Positions 1 to 8,371 of a stretch of 21,468 bases of DNA are shown here, piece after piece. Source of the DNA: a virus; the IMG/VR virus record IMGVR_UViG_3300014325_000049, positions 1 to 21,468 of that record; one strand, 5' to 3'. The translations under genes were made by a program, and so were the position numbers. Each line of letters begins with the position of its first letter. Within the stretch, counting starts at the first letter, position 1. The notes under the pieces are model-generated. The model saw only the letters and a program-made list of their open reading frames with translations, was not told the DNA's origin and made no database searches.

Positions 1-839
1 ATGTTGGGACAGGTTCCCAATGAGGTGACGGTCAGCACGCCATTGGTGATGGAGCCTTGGAAGGTCCCCGATCCCCAGCCCAGCTTGACGGTTGGAATGA
101 CATAGCTCGCCCACGTACTGGCTATAGGAACGGGCCCATAGGTCGTAGATCCATCATTGAGCTCGATGGGACTCAACCAACCAAACGAGTCCCCCAGTGG
201 GGTACGAGCCGCATGATCTGAAATGGAGATGTTCTGGCTCAGCACCGTGCCCGGATCGATATCGATGATGAAATTCGTGTAGCCCATGCCAATGACGAGA
301 TCGAATCCCCCGGCCAGCGGTTGCTGAGAAATGGGCTGAGCGCCACCGCCGTTAAAGTTGAACTGGTAACACGTCCGACCATCCATCGTGGCGCCCCACA
401 CCTCGGAGGCCGGCGGAATACCGAATGAAAACGAGCCGTTCGAGCAATTGGACACACCGCCTTGGTAGAAATAGCACTTCGGCGTGACCGGCGTACTTTC
501 GCCAGCCCCATTGAACGCAGTGAGCCGATAGGCGTAGGAATCCAGAAATGCTTGGTAGTTCGGATCGTTACTGTTCGTGCACGATGTGTCGGTATACGTG
601 AAGGTCGTATTCGACAAATCACCCCCGATCTGCGTAAAGGCACCGCCATTCTTACTCTGATACAGCCGATAGCCTGATACAGATGGCCCTCCGATCGGGG
701 CGGCCCAGTTATGCTTCTGGCTATTGGTGACCGGTGAACTCGCGTTGTTTGTGCCGCCCTGCTGGACCAACAGAAACTGGGTGGGCGGATTTGGCACACC
801 ACCTGTAACGATGTTGCGCGGAACAACGATAACTCTCAT
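1..839 (-). CDS. FN3-containing virion/tail protein, 3' end beyond window
   Basis: This open frame starts at ATG 839 and stays open for 279 codons to the left edge, so the protein is truncated by the window. The N-terminus begins MRVIVVPRNIVTGG. Residues around 40-120 read like a fibronectin type III domain (GYRLYQSKNGGAF, then SYAYRLTAFNGAGES with the typical Y-x-L/V-x-A-x-N-x-x-G-E-S end). The following part is rich in G, S, T and N with beta-like alternation. Near the edge, GSITNGVLTVTS resembles the GSISGTTLTVT motif in the 629-residue protein at 4603-6492. The start overlaps the stop of the gene at 836-1264 by ATGA, so it is probably translated by coupling. A tail fibre, appendage or adhesin role is inferred from the domain and position. 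The specific function is unknown. Confidence 0.75.
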   Translation of the reverse strand, partial: MRVIVVPRNIVTGGVPNPPTQFLLVQQGGTNNASSPVTNSQKHNWAAPIGGPSVSGYRLYQSKNGGAFTQIGGDLSNTTFTYTDTSCTNSNDPNYQAFLDSYAYRLTAFNGAGESTPVTPKCYFYQGGVSNCSNGSFSFGIPPASEVWGATMDGRTCYQFNFNGGGAQPISQQPLAGGFDLVIGMGYTNFIIDIDPGTVLSQNISISDHAARTPLGDSFGWLSPIELNDGSTTYGPVPIASTWASYVIPTVKLGWGSGTFQGSITNGVLTVTSLGTCPN

Positions 840-1264
840 GCAATCTGAATCAACGCAGTGCCCGGCGCATTGACAGGCATGGACAAGCTGAAATTACCTG
901 CCGTCACGGTCTGAGCGCTGAAAGTGTGGACCGAGAGAGCTTTGTTCGACTTGCTCGAGTTGTAAACCAGCACCGCATCAAAAGCGGTCGAAAGCGTCAC
1001 CGTCGTCCAGATGAAATTGGCCGTGGGGGTGAAAATAGCCGTAGTGCCACTCAAGGAAGGCGCGGCGCCGCTCGTAACCGTGATCCCTCCGGCGGTATAG
1101 TTCGTGCCTGCTACCTCACCTGTGGCGCTATAGACTGTTGTGGAGGCTCCCAGGGAAGCCGTCGTCACGTAGAGCGCTGCTTTCAGCGTATCCGTGCCGA
1201 GCACGTGGACACCCGTCATGTATTCGACTTTGGCACTCGAGCAGAAGGCTTGACTATTCGCCAT
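836..1264 (-). CDS. Small phage virion protein (142 aa), unknown function
   Basis: This is a 142-residue protein with no charged core. It is rich in T, A, S and G, which is typical of beta-structured phage virion proteins. The pattern LKAALYVTTASLGASTTVY, then a GEVAGTNYTAGG motif, and a closing VYNSSKSNKAL-type strand matches a family of small proteins that I recall as frequent among phage tail and head genes; it has no assigned biochemical role. The ATG at 1264 is preceded by TAGGGGCGACCG, a plausible ribosome binding site, and overlaps the end of the 62-aa gene by 11 nt. Its own stop overlaps the next gene by ATGA. The context between the gp10-type gene and an FN3 protein suggests a tail component. 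Confidence 0.8.
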   Translation of the reverse strand: MANSQAFCSSAKVEYMTGVHVLGTDTLKAALYVTTASLGASTTVYSATGEVAGTNYTAGGITVTSGAAPSLSGTTAIFTPTANFIWTTVTLSTAFDAVLVYNSSKSNKALSVHTFSAQTVTAGNFSLSMPVNAPGTALIQIA

Positions 1265-1442
1265 CGGTCGCCCCTACCCACACAGAGCGGTGAACGAGTT
1301 CGTCGTTCTCCCAGAACTCGATCCAGTGAGTTTTCTGGCCGTTGGTCTCATCTACCCAGCCTTCACGACGTTCGAGCATGGCCGGATCTTTGATGCCACG
1401 GGTCGTATGCAGTTGTCCGTTCACCAGCCAGTGTTCTCTCAT
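1254..1442 (-). CDS. Small hypothetical protein (62 aa)
   Basis: This is a 62-residue acidic protein rich in W and E (MREHWLVNGQLHTT; THWIEFWENDELVHRSVW). It overlaps the upstream gp10-type gene by ATGA and the downstream 142-aa gene by 11 nt, so it is embedded in a coupled late operon. It looks like a small two- or three-stranded beta protein. I do not recognise the family. Being locked between two virion genes makes an accessory tail or assembly role possible, but nothing in the sequence shows this. Confidence 0.7.
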   Translation of the reverse strand: MREHWLVNGQLHTTRGIKDPAMLERREGWVDETNGQKTHWIEFWENDELVHRSVWVGATDGE

Positions 1443-3385
1443 TTTGCTGCTCGTTTCAGATTCGCACCGACAATGTCGCGCTTGACCGGATCAATCACTC
1501 GCACTTCCATCACTCCATCACGGGTGAAAGCCAACTTGCGCCAGATCACCCGATTTAAGTAATTGCCGACTTTCCCCAAACTGCGGGCGAACATCTGACT
1601 CCAGGTCTGGCCTCCATCCCGAGAAGTCTTCAGGTACACCTGTGGGTCGTATCCCGTACCGCTCTGATTACCCACGCCGGGGGCGAATTCGATCTGCAGC
1701 GAGCCCATATAGACCCGCTCGCGGGCTCCGCCGTCCCAGATGTGCGGGGTGCGACGCAAAGCCAGTAATGGCCAACCCGCATCCGTGAAGGCATTGCGCG
1801 TCATCTGATAGACCGATCCATTTTGATAGTCCCCCACCAATCTTTGATTCTGGAAGTTCAGGAAGCAGTTGGATCGATGGCGGTGGAAGCTGTCGGTATA
1901 CGGATCGTAGGATGCGCGTTTGTGCCACATCTCCGTGGACCCATCGAAACACCATGTCTTATCCGCACTAGGGAAGGTCAGGACATAGAATTCGTGTCCA
2001 TCTTCCTGATACGTGTAACCGATCGCATCGGCGACATACGCATAGGTCGCGATCTCATCCGAGACCGCAGGCGTGCTCACCACTTGAGCTTCAAACCCCC
2101 GGGTGCGGATGACGACATTTTCACCGCGATCCGAGCGGCCAAACCAGATCAATCCGTCCTGTCCCGCATCATTGAACCGCGTCAAGGAATGCGGAGCCGA
2201 ACAGCCCACCTGGAGCATGGTGGAAACCAGGCGCTGGAAGCCAAAGAACTGACCCCCGGCGTCGTACCAGATCTCCGTATGCTTCTCGCAGATCAACCAC
2301 AGCTCTTCCTTGTTCTCCATCAAGGTCACGAGCTTGTCAGTCGCGGCATCGGCGAGTGCAAAGAAGCTCGCATCAAACTCGATGCTGTAGGTGGACTTCG
2401 GCGTATAGAACACCTGAGTCCCCGGCTGATTGAAGATCCACCAGCCATCGATGAACGCCACCTTGTCCGCCCCTAGGAAAGCAGGGTCGCTGATCTGAGT
2501 GAACTTCTGCGTTTTGATGTTGTAGAGGTACCCATTCGGACCATCCACAATCACCACATACCCACCCGCACCGTTGTCTCGAATCCCCACCGGTCCGCTC
2601 GAGGTGGAGAGCGTACCCACCCGCTTCATGGCAAACGTCGCTGGCGTATACGCACTGGCGGCCGTCTTCACGGTCATGAGGAATGCGCCGTTCCCAAAGA
2701 CCCAGATCGCCTGCTGGCCTCCCGGCAGTTCCCACGCCCCACGTCCGGGCAGGTTCGTGACCGTCGAGGGCGGTGGCCACGGGGTGGGCGGAGGCGGGAC
2801 CGGAGGCGGTGGCAGCGGCGCTTCGGTCGGTAGCAGCGTGACAAACCACGAGGGTTTGTTCGGCCAATCAAATACCCTCGCCTCTTCAAAGACGGCCGGT
2901 TTGCGCCGTAGGGTCGTCAGATCTCCTGCCGGCGGAGGATTCGGTCGCAGCGAGGTCTGAAGCACCGATCGCTGCGGCTGAATGAACTCCTGTGGCGGAT
3001 CAACATGAGTGGATCGCTTGACCCGCTGGATATCTTGAGCGGGGTTATACGGTACGTTCTGAGTCAGAACGACCGGCAGCGATCCTTTTTGCGCCTGAAT
3101 GAATGGAGGTTCCGGCTCTCCACTGCCGATGAAGTTATCCCATCCCGAAACAATATCCGTGGGATAGGCATTCAGGATCAGCCGGGACTTGAAACTCCAC
3201 GGCTGAATGAAGGTTTGCGATTCATAAACATCCGTGTTGGGCTTGTAATGAACAAAGTTCGGTGTGGCGGCCGCAGCCGTGCCCAATAAAATGAGCCAGA
3301 CATTGCGGCCCCGGGAAGTGACGATCCGAGTACCGTTATCCACCACCTCAGCCTTGGGTGGTTGATTGATAGTCGGATCGGCCAC
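1439..3385 (-). CDS. gp10-type packaged-DNA stabilisation (tail hub) protein, C-terminal bulk fused to a repeat/proline-rich N-terminal domain
   Basis: This is a 648-residue protein with two parts. From about residue 208 to the end it matches the P22 gp10 (Phage_stabilise) family, whose members cap the portal/gp4 ring and hold in packaged DNA. Diagnostic stretches are GTLSTSSGPVGIRDNG, FIDGWWIFNQPGT, ELWLICEKHTEIWYDAG, VSDEIATYAYVADAIGYTYQ, GHEFYVLTFPSADKTW and RLVGDYQNGSVYQM. The usual N-terminal 60 or so residues of gp10 are missing; they are encoded separately at 6489-6680. In their place residues 1-207 hold a hydrophobic patch (about 29-42), three FIQ-type repeats (FIQPWSF at 59, FIQAQKG at 95, FIQPQRS at 134), a DWPN motif (173) and a proline-rich linker (about 189-206). 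I do not recognise this N-terminal domain. The start is GTG, directly after the TAA of the upstream gene. The stop overlaps the next gene by ATGA. Confidence 0.88.
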   Translation of the reverse strand: MADPTINQPPKAEVVDNGTRIVTSRGRNVWLILLGTAAAATPNFVHYKPNTDVYESQTFIQPWSFKSRLILNAYPTDIVSGWDNFIGSGEPEPPFIQAQKGSLPVVLTQNVPYNPAQDIQRVKRSTHVDPPQEFIQPQRSVLQTSLRPNPPPAGDLTTLRRKPAVFEEARVFDWPNKPSWFVTLLPTEAPLPPPPVPPPPTPWPPPSTVTNLPGRGAWELPGGQQAIWVFGNGAFLMTVKTAASAYTPATFAMKRVGTLSTSSGPVGIRDNGAGGYVVIVDGPNGYLYNIKTQKFTQISDPAFLGADKVAFIDGWWIFNQPGTQVFYTPKSTYSIEFDASFFALADAATDKLVTLMENKEELWLICEKHTEIWYDAGGQFFGFQRLVSTMLQVGCSAPHSLTRFNDAGQDGLIWFGRSDRGENVVIRTRGFEAQVVSTPAVSDEIATYAYVADAIGYTYQEDGHEFYVLTFPSADKTWCFDGSTEMWHKRASYDPYTDSFHRHRSNCFLNFQNQRLVGDYQNGSVYQMTRNAFTDAGWPLLALRRTPHIWDGGARERVYMGSLQIEFAPGVGNQSGTGYDPQVYLKTSRDGGQTWSQMFARSLGKVGNYLNRVIWRKLAFTRDGVMEVRVIDPVKRDIVGANLKRAAK

Positions 3386-3853
3386 TTAGAACTCTTCGAT
3401 GGAGATCGAACCCGAGATCGTCGGTGTTCCCGGTGCGGTGAGGAAGTTCAACGCCCAGATCTGACCAGCCGCAATTTCCGGGATCAGAATGTCCTTGCCA
3501 TTCACGATATCCATCGGATTGGCACCGTTCCACTGCCAGTTATCCAGCACCACCGAGACGGCACCGGGAGTCGTATACCCGGAAATCGCCGTCGTGGCCG
3601 CGGAGGTCGTATTCTTGCGAATGATGGCCCGCGGCGTGATGGAAGTGGTGGTGCCACCGGAACCCGTAGCGGATGCAATGACCATCTGCACCTGCAAAAT
3701 CGCCTGCGTGGAACCGGTTTGGTTGCTCTGCAACTGAATGCGATGAATGCCAAACGGACTTCCTGCAGCGGCGGTCAACTGAAAAATGGTTGACGACACG
3801 TTGGTGAAGGCCGTAGGCGCCAAACTGACCAAATAGCCTAAACCCTGAGCCAT
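3386..3853 (-). CDS. Virion-associated hypothetical protein (155 aa)
   Basis: I place the start at ATG 3853 (MAQGLGYLVSLAP) rather than the in-frame ATG at 3880. The sequence GGAGTGATTGAT before 3853 gives a good ribosome binding site, whereas the upstream ATG has none. The 155-residue product is almost free of charged residues until its acidic tail (SISIEEF) and alternates polar and hydrophobic residues, so it is probably an all-beta virion protein. Residues near 40-60 (PFGIHRIQLQSNQTGST) and the FLTAPGTPTISGSI end look like jelly-roll strands. The stop TAA touches the GTG of the gp10-type gene. It is the last of three genes inserted between the two gp10 pieces. Family unknown. Confidence 0.75.
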   Translation of the reverse strand: MAQGLGYLVSLAPTAFTNVSSTIFQLTAAAGSPFGIHRIQLQSNQTGSTQAILQVQMVIASATGSGGTTTSITPRAIIRKNTTSAATTAISGYTTPGAVSVVLDNWQWNGANPMDIVNGKDILIPEIAAGQIWALNFLTAPGTPTISGSISIEEF

Positions 3854-3892
3854 ATCAATCACTCCAAGTAATTGGCCCAATGGGCCGGTTGA

Positions 3893-4606
3893 TTAAAACT
3901 GAACGATGGTTTCGGACACGAATGTCTGTTTGGGCCAGCTCAAGAGGGCCTGCGGGTCAGGCACTCCCGGTAACAGCGCGGCAATCACGGCATTGCGCGA
4001 GGCAGACGCATCACTCGAGATGGTCCAGGTACCTGCCGTGATGTTGGTGGCCGTGGTCTGAATCTTGTAATCCCAGACCATGCACATTCCGGCCGCTGAA
4101 TGCTGTTCGTCGATTTCCGCATCAAAGGGGCTCGGTACATTGAATCCAGAACAATTGGCCGGCTTACACCCCGTCACGACCACGAGACAACCAGGTTGCG
4201 TGATCGTGAGACTCGGATAGCCGAGACCCGTAGTGACCCCGAGTCCTGCCGTATTCGTGGCATGTACATTGCCGGTAATCGTGCTCGGACCCCCATCAAA
4301 GCAGCACATCTCGGCATACGCCTGACCACTATTGGTCGGGCGTGTCACCAACATGGTGCTGCCTTCGGACCCCGTCGCTACTTTCCAGAATAGGTAACTG
4401 CTGGCGTTCGTCGTGCGACTGACGATTAGCTGGAAATCCGTATCCGCCAGCGTCGGGGCTGCTTGTCCGGTCGGGCCTGCGTGATAGGCGCAGAATAGAA
4501 TCTTTCCCGCCGCAGTCCCACTGGGATAGCCAATGGAGCCCGAAGCAACCGCGTTGAACTCAAAAGGGGTCCCGACACTATTGAGACCGGTCCATGCACC
4601 GCTCAT
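3893..4606 (-). CDS. Virion/appendage hypothetical protein (237 aa)
   Basis: This is a 237-residue, G/T/S-rich protein with beta-strand-like alternation. It contains features common in phage and bacterial surface beta-sandwich proteins: GKILFCAYHAG, the pattern SSYLFWKVATGSEG, CLVVVTGCKP, ITAGTWTISSDASASRNAVIAALLPG. It has seven cysteines, several of them close together (CC, C-x(5)-C-x(4)-C), which is notable in a presumed virion protein. The ATG overlaps the stop of the FN3 protein by ATGA. The gene is the middle of the three that separate the gp10 fragments. The ending SRNAVIAALLP is reminiscent of small beta-sandwich domains that I recall next to tail fibre modules, but I cannot name a family with confidence. 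Confidence 0.75.
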   Translation of the reverse strand: MSGAWTGLNSVGTPFEFNAVASGSIGYPSGTAAGKILFCAYHAGPTGQAAPTLADTDFQLIVSRTTNASSYLFWKVATGSEGSTMLVTRPTNSGQAYAEMCCFDGGPSTITGNVHATNTAGLGVTTGLGYPSLTITQPGCLVVVTGCKPANCSGFNVPSPFDAEIDEQHSAAGMCMVWDYKIQTTATNITAGTWTISSDASASRNAVIAALLPGVPDPQALLSWPKQTFVSETIVQF

Positions 4607-6492
4607 TGCGGTAAATTGGTCGGATAAGAATTATTCGTCAGGGGATTGCTGGCGAACAACGGCATCGCCGTGTTCCAGTTTGCCCACGCCGCTGAGCCAG
4701 TTCGACCCGTGATGTGGCTGAAGAAACACACCGCCGCACCCCAACCGAGGTTCAATGCCAGCGCCAAGTCAGCGACATTCTGCGTGCGCACCTGATCGGC
4801 ACTACTATCCTGCACATCGATAATCGCGCGAGACTGCGGACGCCGGTCGAGGATTCCCGTCACCGGTGTACCGCCCACACTGAAGGGCGTGCCGGTGAAG
4901 CAGTTGAATCCCCACTGCATGCCGTTGTACGGCGGCGAAGAAGTGATCACCCCGTACATGGACTCACTGGCGACGGTTTGCGAGATGCTGACTTGGTAGG
5001 TACCGACCCCTCCTGTCGTGCCGCTCAACTGGCTCACGATACGTTGGCCGGCCGCGAGATTGCCGGTGAGGTCATCGATCCCTCGATTGGTATAGATCGT
5101 GCCGTTAGAGACCGCTGTGACCGTGAGCGTCGTTCCAGAAATGCTGCCGGTGAAAATGCCGCCGATATATCGCGCCCCGTAAGTATCGGCTGTTCCCTGC
5201 AGTACCCCTCGGGCGACCATGTCCTCACAGACGGTCTCACTTTGCTGGCCGTCAAACTGGAAAGTGGCTTGGGCGTAGGTGGGGGTTTGAGTGAATGCGG
5301 TTCGCATGGCCTGATAGACCGACATCCAAGCCGCTCTGAACTGACCACTCAATCCCGTCGAGGACAGCGGAATCATGTTGGAGTCTTCGCACAGTCCTAT
5401 GAAAGCAAACTGAGGGTTCCCATCATACCGACGGGCCATCGCTTGAATGCTATTGATGACCTGAGCGCGGACATTGGCATTGGTGATATTGGCGCAATAG
5501 CCGCCAGTCTGTTGCTCGTAATAGCCGCCCTGTCCGGTCGGATCGCCGCTCGGGAACCCCGGTCCGTAGGTGCCTGTATTGTTCAACATGTAGGAAGGTA
5601 TAGTGTCGGTCGAACCATTGGGCCGGGCGGGTGTTGAGTTATTGAACACGCCAAGGTTGTATTGAATGGCAAACTTCCTAGGTGCGATTCTAGCCATAGC
5701 CGCATCGATATCGGCCCAGTGGTAGTTGGCATCGACTCCATTTGCATTGTTGGGGTCGATGTGAGCAAACGTTACGAACATCCGATAACCGATAGTAGCC
5801 GCCGAGGATGTATCCAAATCGCTATATTCTGGCGTGAAATGCACATCATTCCACGCACGACCATTGGTCAATACTGCATTGGATCCCATCCACCAACCGG
5901 TATTACCGGTCCACTTCATCTGCGTTCCACTTTCAGCGGCCAACGTGGTCCCAAATGCATTAGCAGACGGAAGTCCGTTACCTGCATTGTTGGTTGCGAT
6001 GATGTTGTATTGATACGTCGTGGCTTGCGTCAGACCCGTATCATTGAAAGTCAGTCCCGTGACTGTCGTGATATTGATACCGTTTCGCTGGACGATGTAA
6101 TTGGTCGCTCGGGCCGTATTCCCCCAGGACAGATCGATTTCACTGGTCGATACCGGATTGGTGACGACGCCCATAACCTGATCCGGAGGCTGGAGCGCCG
6201 CTTGCGTCGTCGCAAGTACGGGCGTGGATTGTTGACCCTCCCCGAAGGTATTAATGGCCGCGACCGTGAAACTGTACTGAGTCTGTGGTGCCAGCTGAGT
6301 GAACTGCGCATTGGTTACCGGAAGGGTCACCACCGGATTACCGAAGATGCGCACGGTATAGTTCTGCGCCCCTGCGATCGCCGTCCAAGTCAGATCAATT
6401 TCCGTCGAGCTGATGACGGTGGCCACGACGCCTTGAACCGCCGCGGGCGTTTGCGGAACCGTTCCCAACGGCCGTATGAAGCTGACCTTCAC
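4603..6492 (-). CDS. FN3-repeat protein with hydrolase-like body (tail appendage candidate)
   Basis: This is a 629-residue protein starting at GTG 6492, which overlaps the stop of the gp10 N-terminal fragment (GTGA). Two fibronectin type III domains are visible at about 15-95 and 103-184 (IDLTWTAIAGAQNYTV...YSFTVAAINTFGEG; IDLSWGNTARATNYIV...YQYNIIATNNAGNG). The body from about 190 has TIM-barrel glycosidase-like signals: HWADIDAAMARIAPRKFAIQ (259-278) and a strand FAFIGLCEDSN with acidic residues at 369-370, followed by ATFQFDG (409-415). A beta domain of about 70 residues (447-516; GSISGTTLTVTA to GTYQVSISQTVASES) seems inserted in the body. That motif is common in phage structural proteins. 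A role in binding or degrading a surface polysaccharide is inferred; catalysis is not shown. It interrupts the gp10 locus. Confidence 0.8.
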   Translation of the reverse strand: MKVSFIRPLGTVPQTPAAVQGVVATVISSTEIDLTWTAIAGAQNYTVRIFGNPVVTLPVTNAQFTQLAPQTQYSFTVAAINTFGEGQQSTPVLATTQAALQPPDQVMGVVTNPVSTSEIDLSWGNTARATNYIVQRNGINITTVTGLTFNDTGLTQATTYQYNIIATNNAGNGLPSANAFGTTLAAESGTQMKWTGNTGWWMGSNAVLTNGRAWNDVHFTPEYSDLDTSSAATIGYRMFVTFAHIDPNNANGVDANYHWADIDAAMARIAPRKFAIQYNLGVFNNSTPARPNGSTDTIPSYMLNNTGTYGPGFPSGDPTGQGGYYEQQTGGYCANITNANVRAQVINSIQAMARRYDGNPQFAFIGLCEDSNMIPLSSTGLSGQFRAAWMSVYQAMRTAFTQTPTYAQATFQFDGQQSETVCEDMVARGVLQGTADTYGARYIGGIFTGSISGTTLTVTAVSNGTIYTNRGIDDLTGNLAAGQRIVSQLSGTTGGVGTYQVSISQTVASESMYGVITSSPPYNGMQWGFNCFTGTPFSVGGTPVTGILDRRPQSRAIIDVQDSSADQVRTQNVADLALALNLGWGAAVCFFSHITGRTGSAAWANWNTAMPLFASNPLTNNSYPTNLPQ

Positions 6493-6680
6493 AACCCTTG
6501 AACGCTCGCGACCTGAACTAGCCCGGGACAGCCCAAGAGAGCTACAACCGTTTTAGAACTCTTCATCTTGTCCACGGATACTTCCGGATACCAGTTGATC
6601 GTTTCCTGGCGGTCCTGATAGGGATCGGGAGCGGTATAGGACTCACCGACGAACCCCCAGTCACTGTTGGCTTGTGGCAT
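6489..6680 (-). CDS. Separate N-terminal fragment of the gp10-type stabilisation protein (63 aa)
   Basis: This 63-residue gene encodes the canonical start of gp10-type proteins: the SDWGFVGESYTA patch, DRQETINWYPEV and VVALLGCPGLVQVASV. In intact homologues this N-terminus (…NWYPE…LLGTPGL…) runs straight into the region that here begins at about residue 208 of the 1439-3385 product. Translation stops just after VASVQGL, near the point where homology resumes (VTNLPGRG) 3.7 kb away. The ATG shares one base with the stop of the tailspike-like gene (TAATG). The TGA is interleaved with the GTG of the next gene (GTGA). The precise couplings suggest the fragment is translated rather than a decaying remnant. 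It might complement the larger piece in trans, or it might be non-functional. Confidence 0.8.
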   Translation of the reverse strand: MPQANSDWGFVGESYTAPDPYQDRQETINWYPEVSVDKMKSSKTVVALLGCPGLVQVASVQGL

Positions 6681-8371
6681 TAGAACTGCACCTGTTTCGT
6701 CCCCGGTAGAGCGCCCATATCAATACCCATTTCATAGGCCGCCCAAGTCACCCCGCTCGCCGGGTAACCCGCATTCGTGATGATCAGATCCCCCGAGGTG
6801 CTCACGCTGAACGTTCCACCGCCATAGCCTGCGGTGTTGTTGACGTTCTGGGACCACAACTGCGAGGCATAGCCAGCAGCGCCATAGCCGTTGTGATTCA
6901 CCAGTAGCAGGTAACGGAAGTCATAGTTAGTCCCGGCCAACTGCAAATGAACCAAGCGGGTGCGTGTCTTTGCGGCAGATGTGATGGTATTAGCGCCCGT
7001 GGTAATCGTTCCCTTGAAGCCGGTCTGACTACCAGCATTCAATACAGTGCTGTCAGAAAAAATAACTCCCGCGGCCCCTCGAATAAACGTGCCGGCGGAT
7101 ACACTGTCGCCTGTGCCGGCCACGGGACCATCGAAATAGACGGTATTCGTGGCGCCCAGCGTCAAACTGCCGGAGTTCTGCTCGAAGGTTAGTTTCCCAA
7201 TGAATGAACAGGGCAGTGTGCTCGCATTGGCTATCAGGGTTGCAGTGCTCCCATTGGTCCAGAACTGAGCATCCAAAGCTGCGAGATAAGGCTTGCACCC
7301 AGATCCGATCGAAATAGCGGTTCCGCCGCTGGGAATATTGACCGTACAACGATTGTTGAGCCCGGTTCCGTTGAAAGAATTGGTGCCCGAGGTGACCTTA
7401 TATTGAATTGCGGTCAAACAACTGACTCGAAAGTCACAATCCTGGGCCTCAACATATTCGGTGAAGGTCGAGGCCGCTTCATTATGCGGCTGAATCCCAA
7501 CGAGGTTATCTTCAAACCCACAGCGGATGAACTTAAAGCCGCAGACTCCGGCGGGCATGATACCGATGCTGTTGGCATCGCCTTTAAAGGAGATACCGAC
7601 GTAAATACAACCCTGTTGTAAGCCGGAACCGCCGACAAACTTCAATCCAGTCGCAACCCCTGGATAGCTCCAGAAAGTACGCTTCTTTCCCACCCCATAA
7701 CAACTTGGTGCTGTCGCGGATTGAGCGCTGCTGCCGATCCCAAATACGGTACCCGTGATGAGATAAGTTCCGGCCAATTGACGAATATCAATGTCGCCTG
7801 CGCCGTGGGCAAAGGCACGACAGGCATTCATAGCGGCCGTGCAATCGGTTGTTCCATCTGATTTCGCGCCAAACCATTCGTCATAACAGAACTGATTCAA
7901 TGGTGTGCCTGTGATTGAACCTCCGGCTGACAAATCGAATATCTGCCACGCCCCTGCATTGATCGCGCCATTAATGGTGACGGTTCCAGTGGGCTTGATC
8001 AGGCCGCCCCAGAAGGTGAGTTGTATATTCGACGGAATAGTGAGCGAGCTGATTGCAACCGGACCGCTGATCACGAGATTCGTCGCTGTCGTTCCGATCT
8101 TTGACAACAAAGTGGTGAAAGCCGCGGTGGCGTCGGTCACCCCATCTTGAGGGACTCCAGCCGCGGCCAAGGAGGCCGTATTGGCATAGGGCACCCACGC
8201 AACACCATTGCTATAAACGGGCCCTAAATCGGTCGTATAAGCGTCTGTACCAACTTGATACTGGGCTACCGATGGCAGATCGGTCGAAACCGGCGCAATA
8301 CCCGTATTTTGCAAGGTAATGCCCATTTCAGACTGCAAGGGAGATCGCGCAGAAGACGCCGGAGCCGCCAT
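6680..8371 (-). CDS. Tailspike / tail-fibre-like protein with pectate-lyase-type beta-helix
   Basis: This is a 563-residue protein. The N-terminal 60 residues (ending in PVYSNGVAWVPY) resemble a short virion-attachment segment. It then has the entry motif of pectate-lyase-superfamily beta-helices, AAGVPQDGVTDATAAFTTLL (70-89), and a second copy of the same type, DEWFGAKSDGTTDCTAAM (164-181). The central part (about 190-430) has the short repeating G/N/F pattern of a right-handed beta-helix (KFIRCGFEDNLVGIQ, EAQDCDFRVSCLTAI). The C-terminus is G/Y-rich and may be a trimerisation or receptor-facing domain. The start has a strong AGGAGG upstream and overlaps the gp4 stop (TAATG). The position right after gp4 supports a virion role, most likely receptor binding or polysaccharide cleavage (inferred). 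Confidence 0.82.
   Translation of the reverse strand: MAAPASSARSPLQSEMGITLQNTGIAPVSTDLPSVAQYQVGTDAYTTDLGPVYSNGVAWVPYANTASLAAAGVPQDGVTDATAAFTTLLSKIGTTATNLVISGPVAISSLTIPSNIQLTFWGGLIKPTGTVTINGAINAGAWQIFDLSAGGSITGTPLNQFCYDEWFGAKSDGTTDCTAAMNACRAFAHGAGDIDIRQLAGTYLITGTVFGIGSSAQSATAPSCYGVGKKRTFWSYPGVATGLKFVGGSGLQQGCIYVGISFKGDANSIGIMPAGVCGFKFIRCGFEDNLVGIQPHNEAASTFTEYVEAQDCDFRVSCLTAIQYKVTSGTNSFNGTGLNNRCTVNIPSGGTAISIGSGCKPYLAALDAQFWTNGSTATLIANASTLPCSFIGKLTFEQNSGSLTLGATNTVYFDGPVAGTGDSVSAGTFIRGAAGVIFSDSTVLNAGSQTGFKGTITTGANTITSAAKTRTRLVHLQLAGTNYDFRYLLLVNHNGYGAAGYASQLWSQNVNNTAGYGGGTFSVSTSGDLIITNAGYPASGVTWAAYEMGIDMGALPGTKQVQF

Noticed and set aside
239-826. Minus-strand 195-codon frame rich in R, S and P
   Set aside because: It is a shadow of the FN3-like partial gene (1-839) in another frame; the composition is typical of an out-of-frame reading.
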